From: Pictodentalium vernedei
Lineage: Eukaryota > Mollusca > Scaphopoda > Dentaliida > Dentaliidae
NCBI GenBank assembly: GCA_031216915.1
Contig: CM062289.1
Location: 447,354,910-447,418,909, forward strand
Direction of reading: 5' to 3'
Length of the DNA stretch: 64,000 nt
Shown here: piece by piece, positions 22,411 to 34,546 of the stretch
Position numbering within the stretch: position 1 is the first letter of the stretch
Layout of the letters: each line of letters opens with the position of its first letter
The notes under the pieces: generated by a model
Seen by the model: the letters and a program-made list of their open reading frames with translations, nothing else
The model's database searches: none
What the model was told of the DNA's origin: nothing
Made by a program: the position numbers and the translations under genes

Positions 22411-22813
22411 TACAGTAGAATATCCATTTTGCCAGTGAAAATTATTCAATTAACAGGGAATGGGTCAGTTTCCTGTGTTCTGGGGGTAAATTGAGCATTT
22501 ATTCTATTATATCTTGTTTGACAGAGCTCATAGAGCTCTGTCAAACAAGATATAATAGAATAAATGCCTGAATTCGATGTAGTGAGGCCAAAAAGGTTGA
22601 TAAATAAGGGGAATTTGGTGCGTGTCACAGTAATTTTTTCGACATATTACAAAAATTTATATACAAGTAACAGGAGTTTGCTCTACAACCCATATGCAAT
22701 TAACAGATCAAATTTGTACTGAAGGTATGGTAAATGGTTTTGTGTTTGAAAATTATATTCAGTTAACAGGGATATACAATTAAGAGATATCCAATTGAGT
22801 GGGCTCCACTGTA
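22411..22813. mobile_element. MITE, ATTCAATTAACAGG family
   Basis: Left end TACAGTAGAATATCC and right end GGGCTCCACTGTA are inverted; TA at both outer edges suggests a Tc1/mariner-type target. ATTCAATTAACAGG and TATACAATTAAGAGATATCC recur inside. The core is a near-perfect palindrome: TTATATCTTGTTTGACAG-AGCTCATAGAGCT-CTGTCAAACAAGATATAA. Other copies: 32371-35009 (interrupted), 37852-38270, 57944-58649 (interrupted). Confidence 0.85.
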
Positions 22814-23012
22814 TTACTGAACAGCGCAGACTTTGTGAAGCCCATTGGATCTTCACTTTAAAAACATTACAACCGTTCAGCTTGAACAGAAAGGATTTAT
22901 AAAGTGATATATTATTCCTTTAGTTTTAAACTTGGTTTGTTGTTACTTGTATACATAAATATGATGTTTGTTTTTTGGCTATAGAATATGTATGGGTTAT
23001 AACTGTAAACGG

Positions 23013-23477
23013 CAGTACTGAAATGGTTAACCGGATAATCGGTTTGAAACCAGTTAGCTACCTAACCGACTAGAAAAAACGTCAACCGGTTATCCGAAAT
23101 ATCGATAGTGATCGTCATTCCATAAAACGTAGTAAATCTGCCGTTTCTCCTTTGTGAAAGATTACACATCGAAGTCGCGTTGTGTATATTGAGAAATAAT
23201 CGACTTTGGCATTCAAGACTAATTGAAGACTTTGTTAATGATCGGCAGGTTCTGTGAGTAATGAGGAATCACAGAAACTATTCCGTAGTGTGTATTCAAA
23301 CGAACGTTGTCGAGTTCGTTTGTATACACAATACGGAATAGTTTGATAATACTGCTTTCCTGTTCCTATAGTTTTGATTCAATATTCGGTGAAATAATGG
23401 CCACAGATAACCGGATATTATCGGGTTATAGCTCTCGGTTAGTCGGTTACGAAAATGAGCCGACCGTTTCAGCCCTA
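23013..23477. mobile_element. hAT-like MITE, CTGAAATGG/CCGTTTCAG family
   Basis: Starts CAGTACTGAAATGGTTAACC and ends GACCGTTTCAGCCCTA. GTAAACGG is present exactly at both borders (23005-23012, 23478-23485), an 8-bp target duplication. The centre has a palindrome of GAACGTTGTCGAGTTCG and flanking TGTGTATTCAAACG / CGTTTGTATACACA. The inverted copy at 25139-25601 is closely similar. Confidence 0.85.
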
Positions 23478-23699
23478 GTAAACGGTACTCTCATATTTTA
23501 AAAATTATTTAACTGAACACTGATTCTCACAGCAGAAGTTCGCAAGAATCAGAACCAATTCTCACTGTGAATCAGGAGAAATTTTAATGGCTGATGATGA
23601 CCACAGGCACTCTACGTATTATCAGATTTTGTCAGTTTTAATAAAATATATATTATATTATCAATACTAAAAATAGTAAAGTTATGACACTGCCCAGGT

Positions 23700-23888
23700 C
23701 AAAATTTTCAACAATCTCTAAAATAGCGAATTCCTTACCAATCTCGCTCAAATAAACGACAAAATGTTGTGTAATTCGCGAAGCCACTGAGATTTAGAGC
23801 CGAAGATTGATGAAAGTTGACTTTTATTCACATTGTTTTCCACTTTTTATCGACTGAATCGAGGCGATTGGCTATCCATGCAGCTGTT
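23700..23888. repeat. Dispersed repeat, inverted copy at 29540-29765
   Basis: AAATTTTCAACAATCTCTAA, GCGAAGCCACTGAGATTTAG and ATTGGCTATCCATGC recur in reverse complement and in the same relative order at 29540-29765. Ends not defined. Confidence 0.65.
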
Positions 23889-24550
23889 ATCCGGTAACTG
23901 AACATTGAATGCCATGCCACGCGTTCATTGGTCGTCTACTTGTAAAGTATAAAATTAACAATACTAGTCATGCTGTTGGTATTTTAACTGGAGGGCTGCA
24001 GGGAGGGGAGTAGGTGGTCGTTTGTCATCCACAGGCAAAGTACAAAAAATCCTGAAGCTAATCTGATACCCGAATAAAAAATTCACTTAGTTTCTATTGC
24101 CACAGTTACTATCATTACACCTTTAAATATGTGTAGTTTACGTGAGAAATGAAAACTTAGAGGGGGCAGTGAGAAGTTTTCTCAGCCCCCTCTCACCCCC
24201 AAACCCCCGGTAACTGAACATTGAGTTACCATCCGGTAACTGAACATTGAATGCCATGCCACGCGTTCATTGGTCGTCTACTTGTAAAGTATAAAATTAA
24301 CAATACTAGTCATGCTGTTGGTATTTTAACTGGAGGGCTGCAGGGAGGGGAGTGGGTGGTCGTTTGTCATCCACAGGCAAAGTACAAAAAATCCTGAAGC
24401 TAATCTGATACCCGAATAAAAAATTCACTTAGTTTCTATTGCCACAGTTACTATCATTACACCTTTAAATATGTGTAGTTTACGTGAGAAATGAAAACTT
24501 AGAGGGGGCAGTGAGAAGTTTTCTCAGCCCCCTCTCACCCCCAAACCCCC
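23889..24550. repeat. Recent tandem duplication, period 342 bp
   Basis: From ATCCGGTAACTGAACATTGA at 23889 the sequence repeats from 24231 for 320 bases, with a single difference noticed (AGTAGGTGG versus AGTGGGTGG). At the junction (24207-24230) a short extra piece of GGTAACTGAACATTGAGTTA precedes the second copy, suggesting a replication-slippage or microhomology event. Confidence 0.9.
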
Positions 24551-25138
24551 CACCCTCCCCTCCCCCCACCTGCAATCGAATTCTGACAGTGATACTTCTA
24601 AAACTCTTGGAGAGAGATTATCAGAAACTAAAACAATGGGGGGAGATATTAATACAGTACCAGCTGAAATAAGTTGCAGGATAACCACAACTGAATTCAA
24701 GTAACATTTTTCCGATGTTGATTATTGCATCCTTATATTCTGTTGAGTCTGAATTGCTAAATTACAACCAAAATGGCAGTTTATCAGCAGATACTTTATT
24801 CGCGATTGCAGCGGACATTTTGGGTGTAATTCCACAACTTCAAGATGAAACAGACTCGAAGGTGTGTTGATAATATTATCATCAGCTGCCCTCAGATTCT
24901 GAAGTGAAGTGTGCATTTGCATGTCTCACTTTATCATGGGAAATGGTAAAATTAGCGCACCCGAGCACATGAAATAAATTGACCTTTTAAGTGATTGTGG
25001 TAATGGACTGGTTAAGTATCATTGTATTTATCTTGGCAGAGGAAGCACAAATGACTTTCGTTTGTTTATTTGAAAACAATGTACCTTACATCGGTCTTGA
25101 ATCAAACACTTGCGTGCACACTACTTAAAGGGCAGGAT

Positions 25139-25601
25139 TAGAGCTGAAACGGTTGGCTCATTTTCGTAACTGACTAACCGAGAGCTATAACCGGATAATA
25201 TCCGGTTATCCGTGGTCATATGTCACCGAATATGGGATCAAAACTATAGGAATTGGAAAGCAGTTTTCTCAAACTTTTTCATTGTGTGAAAACAAATGAA
25301 CGTTGTCGAGTACTCGACAACGTTCGTTTGTATACACACTACAGAATAGTTTCTGCGATTACTCATTACTCACGGAAACTGCCGATCATTAACGAAGTCT
25401 TGAACCCCAAAGTGGATAGTTTCTCAATATATACAACACGCCTTCGATAAGTAATCTATCACAAATGAGAAGCTGCAGATTTACTACGTTTTAAGCGTGG
25501 AATGACGATCACTATTTCAGATAACCGGTTGACAGTTTTTCTAATTGGTTAGGTAGCTAACTGGTTGCAAACCAATTATCCGGTTAACTATTTCAGTACT
25601 A
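25139..25601. mobile_element. hAT-like MITE, second copy, inverted to 23013
   Basis: Starts TAGAGCTGAAACGGTTGGC and ends GTTAACTATTTCAGTACTA. Flanks GGCAGGAT and GGCAAGAT agree at 7 of 8 bases. The centre GAACGTTGTCGAG-TACTCGACAACGTTC is a cleaner palindrome than in the 23013 copy. A partial third copy ends at about 26766 (CCATTTCAGTACTA). Confidence 0.8.
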
Positions 25602-25757
25602 GGCAAGATGCTATCATAACTTCACCTTGTGCAAACAGCCAATCACTTTGAAATACAAGTGTAAACCTACAGGGAATCCCTTGGAGTTTCCCAAGAAAAA
25701 TTTCCTGGTTTCAAATAGCAGGAATGTGACAGACTACGTAACCTTTGAGTAATGCAG

Positions 25758-26215
25758 TACCGTATTTACTCTATGTATTGGGACAGCTAAAAATAATTAT
25801 TTTCACAGGTGTCCCAATTCTTAGAAAATGGGGAAAGAACACAGCCTGGTCTTGATTTGATGCTGAATAAAGTTGTGTGTGATTCATTTTCCACCACTAT
25901 ATATGAAAATCGCCGCCCAATTTTTTTTATATTTTCATTTTTTGCTTCGAAAACATAGCTTATGATCCCTCATTGGAACGAGCACATTGCGCTCGTTCCA
26001 GTGAGGGATCATAAGCTATGTTTTCGAAGCAAAAAATGAAAATGTTTAGTTACTCAAGAATTTTTTTTATGAGTGTTGTCTGCTACTAGCGATGGGCCAA
26101 CTGGAAGCAAATCTCCTGAATGTCCCAAACTTTGGAGCATAAAAAAATATAGTTTTCTGGAAAAAATGTGTGTCCCAAATCATAGAGTGTCCCAATACAT
26201 AGAGTAAATACGGTA
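25758..26215. mobile_element. DNA transposon remnant with TACCGTATTTACTC termini
   Basis: TACCGTATTTACTCTATGTA and TACATAGAGTAAATACGGTA are perfect inverted termini, extended by TTGGGACA / TGTCCCAA. The next block GTGTCCCAAT is also inverted. A type A palindromic MITE sits inside (25905-26085). No transposase. Confidence 0.8.
25905..26085. mobile_element. Palindromic MITE core (type A relative), nested
   Basis: Arms contain TTCGAAAACATAGCTTATGA and TCATAAGCTATGTTTTCGAA. The tip is GGAACGAGC-ACATTGC-GCTCGTTCC. The TTAACCC outer ends are not recognisable here, so it is truncated or degraded. Nested in the TACCGTATTTACTC element. Confidence 0.7.
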
Positions 26216-29200
26216 CACATGGTTGTGGCTTTTCACCTTCACTTGTTTTTGGCAAATTAGAGGTAAACAATGTTCTATCATTTTCGTAATAATGATTGTT
26301 GAAACAAACCACAGTTTGGAATGAAAATTAATAAAGAAAGGTCCCATAGTCTGCGAGGTTAGACAGGGTGGTAAAAAGGGAAAGACCCAAATTTAAACCA
26401 ACAGTAATCCGCACCAGTGAAGTAAATTCACTTCTTGTAAATCGTGATAAACAAGTTGAAATTTGCATGCCAGAGTTAAAAGAAATTCGGTATACAATTA
26501 CCAATTATGATTTAATTTGCCGATGACAGTTTTGGACATGGTACTGATTATATATATAAATCGGTATACCCCAAAAAAACACCCGGCACTATTTGTGTCG
26601 TAAAAGTTGGCATTTGTGTGTATTTTGCTGTTTCTTTTTCAATTTCAGTAAAAAAATCGTTTGGGTCGGGGTGCAAAATTAGGGTCTGTCGGGTAACCGG
26701 AACCAAACCATTATTTTTTGTTGATCCGTTTCAAACTGATTATCTGATTAACCATTTCAGTACTATCAAGTTGATTTACTTCAAGAATAATGCAGATCAA
26801 AAATACAACCGTTGGTTAAGTGCAGAGCTCCATTCACAATACAGCCCCCCTTCTTCACTGTTTACACAGGAGCCAACCCCTTTCAAACTTTTAGATCACC
26901 AGTGTGATAGATTTCCTGCCCAAGAAATATTGAAAATATTTTTTAAAAATCACAAGAAGCAACAGAACATTTTCAGGTTGTAGACCACTTGTTGAAAGTT
27001 AACACTCTTTGATCCAAAATTTTGCTGTGTCTGGTAATTTCCAGAATTTCAAACACTGTCTCAGCCTCTGGAACTATGGATTTCATCTAATGATGCAGTA
27101 GCTGAAATCATTCTTGTGAATTTTTCAAGTTTTTCCACTGAAGATAATTTATTACTTGGTAGAAATTTCACTCTGAGTGTTCAAGCAGAGCCTGAAATAA
27201 TGGTCGGACATGTCCGATCAAATCTGCGGATCGGACAAAAATAAAAATCCACACTAAATCAAACCAATTTTATCCAAGTTGTATCCATACACAGTCACCT
27301 TGGTTCTGCGCAGAGCATTGTAAAATTGGAAGAACATATCTTGCATTTCAGCGAACATATTTTCCTCTCATCATCAGTTTCAGTGATAAAAGTATTTTGT
27401 TATTATTTTCAATGATACAGTTTCATATGTTTGGCTTCACATGGTTTTGTTGTCAAACACATTGAAATTGGGTGCATTCGATTTTAGTAATTGAGAATCA
27501 GAAACTGTTGAAAACATGCATGCTCAACAATCTGGATTGACTGAGATTGTCAAAATGCATGCAATGTTGTAACTGAACTTACTGTTACGAGAAGGATATT
27601 TTTGCCATGAATCCTGAAGTTGATGCTATAAATTATTTATACCATCAACTTCAGGAAAATAAATTATAGCATCATCTTCAGGTTTCTTGATGAAATATTC
27701 TCGTAGAAAACAAATCTAAACAATCCACTTTCAGTGAATTCACTATTACAGTTACACTAATCACCATACACTAATCACCATATAAACACTCATCTGCATA
27801 ACTAATGATGACTTCGTTTTTGTTCGTTCAATAAAATTTATGAAACGAGAAAAACTATTATTGAATGAGAGATTGTGCCAGAGAACACCATTTAAAAAGT
27901 AAGTTTAATATTTTTTCAACCTCAGGAGGGACACCCCTCCCAAACCTACTCCGGTTCAGCACTGTGCACCTTGGCAGACTCTACGCATTGGGTGCTATGA
28001 TGTACATTTTTATCCAGCCTGCAATGAAATGTCGCCAAGTGTTGGAATTATCATCAGTGGAAAATGTAGCAGATGTGTTCTTGTGAGTATTCTACAACCT
28101 ATTCATCTGGTATTTTATGTTATATTGTGATTGCAAGAAAATTTACCAGTGAGAATAGTTTTCATTGAATCATAATATTTAAAAAAAAAATCAAACTTTT
28201 GGCAAGGACAACCATTCGCAAATCTCACACAGCTTGCCTACCTGTTTTTATTTGAGAAAACACCAAAGGATAGTTGCTCTCCACAACAGTTATTACAAAC
28301 CTTCATCCATACCTGATATTATTCAGTTATTGAGAATGTGAGCAAATATATTTTGATCCTCTCCTAACAAAAAAAAAAATATATGCACGTGAAATAGACA
28401 GTGAACATCTGTGCTTATAACAAATTGAAAACTTACATGCATTGTCAAATTTTCCACATACTCCCCTCTTCATATAATAAAAACACAAGTTTTTATTACA
28501 TTAGGAGGGGGTGTAATATAATGCTTATTAAGTTATTTATTACTAACTATCACTCAATACTGAATATGTTCCAAGTTCCTGTGATAATTCCAACATTTGA
28601 CATGCAAGTAGTTTCATGGAAAGCTCTCCCCGGGAATCTTAAGTTCTACAGATATGATGAAGTCTCCTGGGTCATTAAAATTTACATTTATATATATAGG
28701 TACCGGTCTCAGCTGAAAGAAATCTCTACATAAAATCATCTGTATGCAACCAAAAACATTTTGGTGGTTCCTGTACCAAGTGTATAAACGTTTTTGTTCA
28801 TATGTGTTAGTCCATGTGGATTTTATTGAGGTACAGTACAGTCGCCATGGATTGGTCGTAATCCACACGTGGGCAGTGAAGTTCATGCTTACCTTTACCG
28901 GGTAATAAAAATCATCCTCAGCAAAATTTTACCTAATAAAGCACTGGGTTGTACCCGGTTCTTCATTCATTAAATTTTTGATGATTATTACCATAATTAG
29001 TGTTTGGAGTCTAATATTATTTCGTCTCTGGAAAGTGACCAGTCCACACCGGCTGTACTGTAAAATGTTTTTCTCACACCAGTCTGTCCAGTCATTATAA
29101 TGTTATGGCCTATTTCAGTAGCAATTTCGATTTCTGAAAGAGACATCTTCAAATGAACTTCAATTTACACAGACCACGTTTTTAATGTTTACTGTGAATT

Positions 29201-29221
29201 ATATTTAGGGTGAAAATTAAT
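26216..29221. other. Intronic sequence, mostly unassigned
   Basis: Holds the tail of a CTGAAATGG MITE ending near 26766 and the hairpin at 27585. Frames at 26618-26983 and 27865-28086 have no domain I recognise. TATA-rich microsatellite-like sequence at 28680-28700. No exon with matching splice phase was found. Confidence 0.4.
27585..27707. repeat. Nested hairpin
   Basis: Outer arms TACGAGAAGGATATTT / AAATATTCTCGTA and inner arms CCTGAAGTTGATG / CATCAACTTCAGG, with a third copy of the inner motif (CATCATCTTCAGG) beyond. Alternative pairings are therefore possible. Confidence 0.65.
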
Positions 29222-29520
29222 GTGTTTAACTATACCCCCCCCCCCCCCCCCTCCCCCCCCCCCCCCCCCCGCAAACAAAGTTTGGGGGGGTATATAGGAA
29301 TCACCCTGTCGATCCGTCCGTCCGTCTGTCCATCCTTATAAGCGCAACTCCTAAACCGTTTGAAGAATTTTCATGAAACTTTACACAATGGAAGAACTCC
29401 ATATGAAGATGTGCATGAAGCAATATAATTCCGTTCTGATATTTCCAGGGGGAGATAATCTAACTTATACATTTCAGGCACGGGGTGGGTATCACTTTGT
29501 GAGCTTGTACACAGTACCTC
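29222..29520. repeat. Poly-C bounded dispersed repeat with GTCCGTCC tract
   Basis: A C run at about 29236-29270 is followed by AAAGTTTGGGGGGGTATATA, GATCCGTCCGTCCGTCTGTC and CTCCTAAACCGTTTGAAG. It resembles the opening of the AGCTCACC and AGCTCAAC elements in having the GTCCGTCC tract but has different ends. Confidence 0.55.
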
Positions 29521-29539
29521 TAGTTTTATATTGACCAAT

Positions 29540-29765
29540 GAATGCAGGGTGTGGCATTCCTTGCCCGGTTACCAGATAACAGCTGGCATGGATAGCCAAC
29601 CGTCTCCATTCCGTCCATAAAAAGTAAAGAAAATGCAAATAAAAGTCACCTTTCGTCAATCTTGGGCTCTAAATCTCAGTGGCTTCGCAAATTACATTAA
29701 ATTTTGTCATTTATTTGAGCGAGGTCCATGAGGTTTTCGCTATTTTAAAGATTGTTGAAAATTTT
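29540..29765. repeat. Dispersed repeat, inverted copy of 23700-23950
   Basis: ATTGACCAATGAATGC, GATAGCCAAC, CTAAATCTCAGTGGCTTCGC and ATTGTTGAAAATTTT occur here in the reverse order and strand of 23700-23950. It abuts the LINE fragment that follows. Confidence 0.65.
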
Positions 29766-29770
29766 ATGTA

Positions 29771-30035
29771 ATGGGGAAGTGGGATGGGAGAATGAAGGAC
29801 ATGTGGTTAGTGAGTGATTCAAAGGAGAGGGTTAATATGCTAATCGGAGAGATTGGGAAGAATGGGGCAAGGGATGTCATCAAGCAGGTCGTTTCCGAGT
29901 GTTGGAAGGAGAGAAGAAGGATGGGAATAGGGAGCCAGTTGGGAGCATGGGTAACCAAGGCCTTCTCACCAGAGAACCGCGTGAAATCAGTGACTGGCGA
30001 AAGTGTTATTATTATTATTATAGACCGATACCCAA
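29771..30035 (+). pseudogene. LINE ORF2 C-terminal fragment
   Basis: About 80 codons (GKWDGRMKDMWLVSDSKERV..., ending SPENRVKSVTG) match the minus-strand LINE piece at 10375-10140 both at DNA and protein level, including a shared CCAAGGCCTTCTCA segment. It follows the Cys/His cluster in that copy, so it is the extreme C-terminus. A short (TTA)n tract at 30006-30020 looks like the 3' tail of the retrotransposon. Confidence 0.65.
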
Positions 30036-30182
30036 TGTGAATGCCAGATTAGGTCGATCACTGGTAGTCAAGCATGTTTTAAATGTAAAAATTCTGTATT
30101 TGTACAGTCTGAGTCATGTCTCACACATGGATAAACATGAGGTTCTTTCACAGACATGTGGGAACACATAACACTCCAAATG

Positions 30183-30490
30183 TACAGTTAAAACTAGAAG
30201 TCCTGTCATGAAATGCGCACAAATAGCACGTCGATCTGCGAGTTAATCTATGCGTCGTTATGACCATAGTAAGGCAATCAAATTCTGTATATATGGCCTG
30301 TGTACAAGCAATGTTTCAGCCAATGGACCTCCGGGTAAACCGGAGGTCCATTGGCAGAACCATTGCATGTGTTTGCTATGAGTAACCAGGAGAACCTGCC
30401 CTGCTCTGGATGCCATTCCATACGGCATTTATGCACAATTAAGCCTAGATAAGCGCACAGCTCGTGACAGGACTTCTAGTTTTAACTGTA
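30183..30490. mobile_element. MITE, TACAGTTAAAACTAGAAGTC family, copy 2
   Basis: Ends CAGTTAAAACTAGAAGTCCT and AGGACTTCTAGTTTTAACTG form 20-bp perfect inverted repeats bordered by TA. The centre is CCAATGGACCTCCGGG-TAAA-CCGGAGGTCCATTGG. Better preserved than the copy at 17458. Confidence 0.9.
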
Positions 30491-30666
30491 CTGTAGATTC
30501 TGACTGACCTTAAACACCACTAAATGATGATAGTTATGTAGACTCACAGGATTTTGCTTTTGTGGCAATTGATAGATGGGTGAACTGATTGCTGTCCCAA
30601 TTTTTAGCTCACATGACGGAAAGGTGGAATTTAAGTGATCACTTTTTGTCTGTTGTCCGTCTGTCT

Positions 30667-31208
30667 CAGGGCTTAAATTTCGACGAGAATCCGAGAATCA
30701 ATTCGCACAAAGATCCGCGCAATAAAACCGACAAGAATCCATGTAGATTCTCTCTGCACCTCTGCTGGGATTCGCGTGAAAAGAATTGAGTCAATTTAAA
30801 CCTTTATCTAACACAGCGGCAACAAATTAACCAATAGAAGGCTAACATGACCTGAAATATCCTGACACTTTGTCAATAAAATTGCACAAATATGGCTGTC
30901 ATTGGAACCGGCTCATTGAGCCGGTTCCAACGACAGCCATATTTGTAAGATTTTATTGGTAAATATTGTTCATTTAATTATTTTATCATTTATTTATTAT
31001 TTATTGTTTGAAAATTATCAAATTTAGTTTTAAAAATTAAAAAGGTGTGTTGGGTAAAAGGTTAACATGTGTTATCAGTATACAACAGTGGTTGAACCAT
31101 GGTGGCGTCATGGGATCCTGGGACACTCATAGTAGGTATGGATTCTCGCAACTAATTTCACGAGAATCCAAATGAATTCTCACAAATTTAGACGAAATAT
31201 AAGCCCTG
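30667..31208. mobile_element. hAT-like CAGGGCTTA element with internal TTAA MITE
   Basis: Ends CAGGGCTTAAATTTCGACGA and TTTAGACGAAATATAAGCCCTG are inverted. Within it, at about 30800-31065, is a palindromic MITE with arms containing ACAAATATGGCTGTCATT and tip GGAACCGGCTC-ATT-GAGCCGGTTCC, closing with GGGTAAAAGGTTAA. The element at 55511-56020 has the same arrangement in the opposite orientation. Target duplication is obscured by GTCT-rich flanks. Confidence 0.75.
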
Positions 31209-32651
31209 TGTCTATCTGTCCATCGTCCGTACCGTCCAGTGTGAACTTCGACTTCTCATAAACCATAGGGCCGAATTGAACATAATTTGATGTGCATGTT
31301 CCTTATCATATGTCAATTCAAGTTTATTCAGTTAAAATTGCCATGCCCCACAAGGAGCATTACTCTTGATAGCACCCATAAATTGTTTGGGTTTTTTTCC
31401 AAAATTAAAAAAATCTTCAGAACCATGAATTGGAATGATATTTGGTACATAACATCTCTTGGGGGAGGGGGGGGGGGGGCAGCAGATTCAAGTTTGTTCA
31501 AATTGAGTCCCTGGGTTAATAATTGGGCTCCCTGTAGGAGTCCAAATTTTAACTTAGTGCAATACGGGAAAATGTCTTTAAAAATCTTCTCTTAAGATCC
31601 ACCTGTCAGAATGCTTTCATATTTGGTATACAACATCTCTAGAGGGTCAGATTCAAGTTTGTTCAAATTGGGTCACTGAGTTAGTATTTGTGCTCTCTAC
31701 TGGAGCCCAAAGTTTAACTTGGTGCAATTTGGGGGAATTTCTTTAAAAATCTTCTTCGGATCCACCAGTTAGAATCCGTTCATATTTGGTTTACAGCATC
31801 TCTAGTTGGGAGGGGGGGCGAGGGGGAGGCGTGGTCCAGATTCAAATTTGTCCAAAATGGATACATGGGTTCATATTTAGGCTCCCTATGGGTGCCTGAA
31901 TTTCAACTTCGTGCAATTTGGGGGGAATTTCTTTAAAAATCTTCTTCAGATTCACAAGTCAGAATCCATTCATATTTGATTTTACAACATCTCTAGGTTG
32001 GTTAGACTCAAGTTTGTTCAAATCGGGTCCCTGGGTTAGTATTTGGGTTCCCTATGGTACCCGTATTTTAACTTGGTGCAACTATGAGGAAATTTCTTCA
32101 AAAATCTTCTTCAGATCCACCAGTCAGAATGCTTCCATACCAGGGGGACCAGATTCAAGTATGTTCAAATCGTGCCCCTGGGTTAATATTTGGGTTCTGG
32201 GGGGGGGGGGGGGGGGGGAGGTGACATAACAACCTTTGAAAGTTCGGCAGTGCTTGTCTACAGCTAATAAAATTGGAAGCAGTCAGAAAGACCTATGATG
32301 GTAATCATCTGACATGGACACCAGAGTTATGAATAATTTCATGACTTCATTCTCTGTACTGTTGATGAACTACAGTGGAATCCTGTTAATTGAATAGCCA
32401 CTTTACCAGAAAAAAAAATATTCAATTAACAGGAGTATACAATTAACAGGAATTTGGGCATTCTGCTATCTTCCAGCTATATACAAAACATTTATTCTAT
32501 TATATCTTGTTTGAAAGAGCTCAATGAGCTCTGTCAAACAAGATATAATAGAATAAATGCCTATATTTGATGTATTAGACTAAACAAGTCTATAAATGTG
32601 GAGAATTCAGTGGAAATCGGGCCATTCTTCAAAAAATTGCAAGATTTTTTA

Positions 32652-34475
32652 TTAGCTCAACTTTGACGAAGTCAAATTGAGCTATTGTCATGGCCCGTCT
32701 GTCCGTCCGTCCGTCTGTCCGTACGTCAACAATTGGCTATGGCTCGGGCTAGAGGTCGTATTTATGAACCGATCTTTACGAAACTTCTTGTGTACCTTTG
32801 TTATGACCCTGGGACGGGAACGAGTGTTTTTGGGTGTGGTTCGAAATTCAAGATGGCTGCCAGTGGCCATTTTGTACCGATGATGCAAAAATCAGTTTTT
32901 TGTACAGAACTTCTGTATGAAAGTTCTGATTTGAATAAAGTTTTGTATAAATGTATAGTACAATGGGATACATCACATATAATACGGGTTTTTTTCTCGT
33001 GCGTAATTTATGCAAATTGGACTAACTTTGATTTATTTAGTGTTACTTTCAGAGCTGTAAGTGCCAAGCTGCTATGGCTCGGGCTAGAGGCCGTATTTAT
33101 GAACCAATCTTTACGAAACTTCTTGGGGTACCCTTTGTTATGACCCTGGGACGGGAACGAGTGTTTTTGGGTGTGGTCCGAAATTCAAGATGGCTGCCAG
33201 TGGCCATTTGTACCGATGATGCAAAAATCAGTTTTTTGTACAGAAACTTCTGTATGAAAGTTCTGATTTGAATAAAGTTTTGTATAAATGTATAGTACAA
33301 TGGATACATCACATATAATACGGGTTTTTTTCTCGTGCGTAAATTATGCAAATTGGACTAACTTTGATTTATTTAGTGTTACTTTCAGAGCTGTAAGTGC
33401 CAAGCTGCTATGGCTCGGGCTGGAGGCCGTATTTATGAACCAATCTTTACGAAACTTCTTGGGTACCTTTGTTATGACCGTGGGGCGAGAACGAGTGTTT
33501 TTGGGTGCAGTCCCAAATTACAGATGGCTGCCAGCAGCCATTTTGTACCGACAATGCCGAAATCTGTTTTTTGTACAGAACTTCCATATGAAAGCTCTGA
33601 TTTGAATAATTTTTTGTATGAATGTTTAGTACCATGGGATACATTACATATATTACTGGTTTTTTTCTTGTGCGTAAATTATGCAAATTAGGCTAACTTT
33701 GATTTATTTAGTGTTACTTTCAGCACTGTGAGTGCAAATCCCAATACGGCTCGGGCTAGAGGCCGTATTTATGAACCGATCTTCACGAAACTTCTTGGGT
33801 ACCTTTGTTATCACTGTGGGATGAGAAGGAGTGTTTTTGGGTCCAGTCTGAAATTCAAGATGGCCGCTAGCAGCCATTTTGTTCAAAATTAAGAGCAATC
33901 AGATTTTTGCGCAGAACTTCCAAATGAAAGATCTGAATTGAATAAATTTTTGTATGAATGTTTAGTACCATGGGATACATTACATATAATACAGAGTTTT
34001 TCTCGTGAATAAATTATGCAAATTAGGGGTCCGGGTGGGACTTAGAAAATTTTGGGACCAAAATCCGGAAATTAGTTTTTTGGTTTTTTATGCGTTTTGG
34101 TCAATTTTAAGACAAAAAAAAAAAAAATTTTTTACACTGAAAATTTGGGGTCCGGTAGGGACTTAGAAAATTTTGGACCAAATTCCGGAAATTAGTTTTT
34201 TGTGTTTTGATGCATTTTGGTCAATTTTAAGAAGAAGAAGAAAAAATTTTAGTCTGAAAATATTTTGTTTGGGACTGAAAATTTCCACACAAAAATGATA
34301 ATCTACAATGATTGGTCTTAATCTGTAGTCAATTACAGTCACCTTGTAATTCTTTTATTATTGTTGACTGGGCCAAAACAAATACTAATTCCTGTCATAT
34401 TCATTATTCAGTTGTCTTGGTCACAGCAAGTACTAATTCCTGTCATATCCAAGTTGAGCTACAGAGTCATTGACT
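32652..34475 (+). repeat. AGCTCAAC-type element with ~340-bp tandem units
   Basis: It starts TAGCTCAACTTTGACGAAGT followed by a GTCCGTCCGTCC tract. It then has four units, each with GGCTCGGGCTAGAGG, CGTATTTATGAACC, TTTACGAAACTTCTTGG, AACGAGTGTTTTTGGG, TTCAAGATGGCTGCCAG and TTATGCAAATT. It ends AAGTTGAGCTACAGAGTCAT. Start and end share inverted TAGCTCAAC / GTTGAGCTA. The same structure recurs at 59439-62012. Two overlapping frames stay open within units, but across units they shift, so I do not call proteins. Confidence 0.85.
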
Positions 34476-34546
34476 CTTTCATTCAATTAACAGGAGTGTA
34501 TTCAATCCTCCATATGCAATTAACAGGTCGCATTTGTACTGAAAGT

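Noticed and set aside
32685..33700. Overlapping plus and minus frames of 60-150 codons as genes
   Set aside because: They lie in AGCTCAAC tandem units, change frame between units, and recur in the array at 59439-62012. They are repeat-derived.
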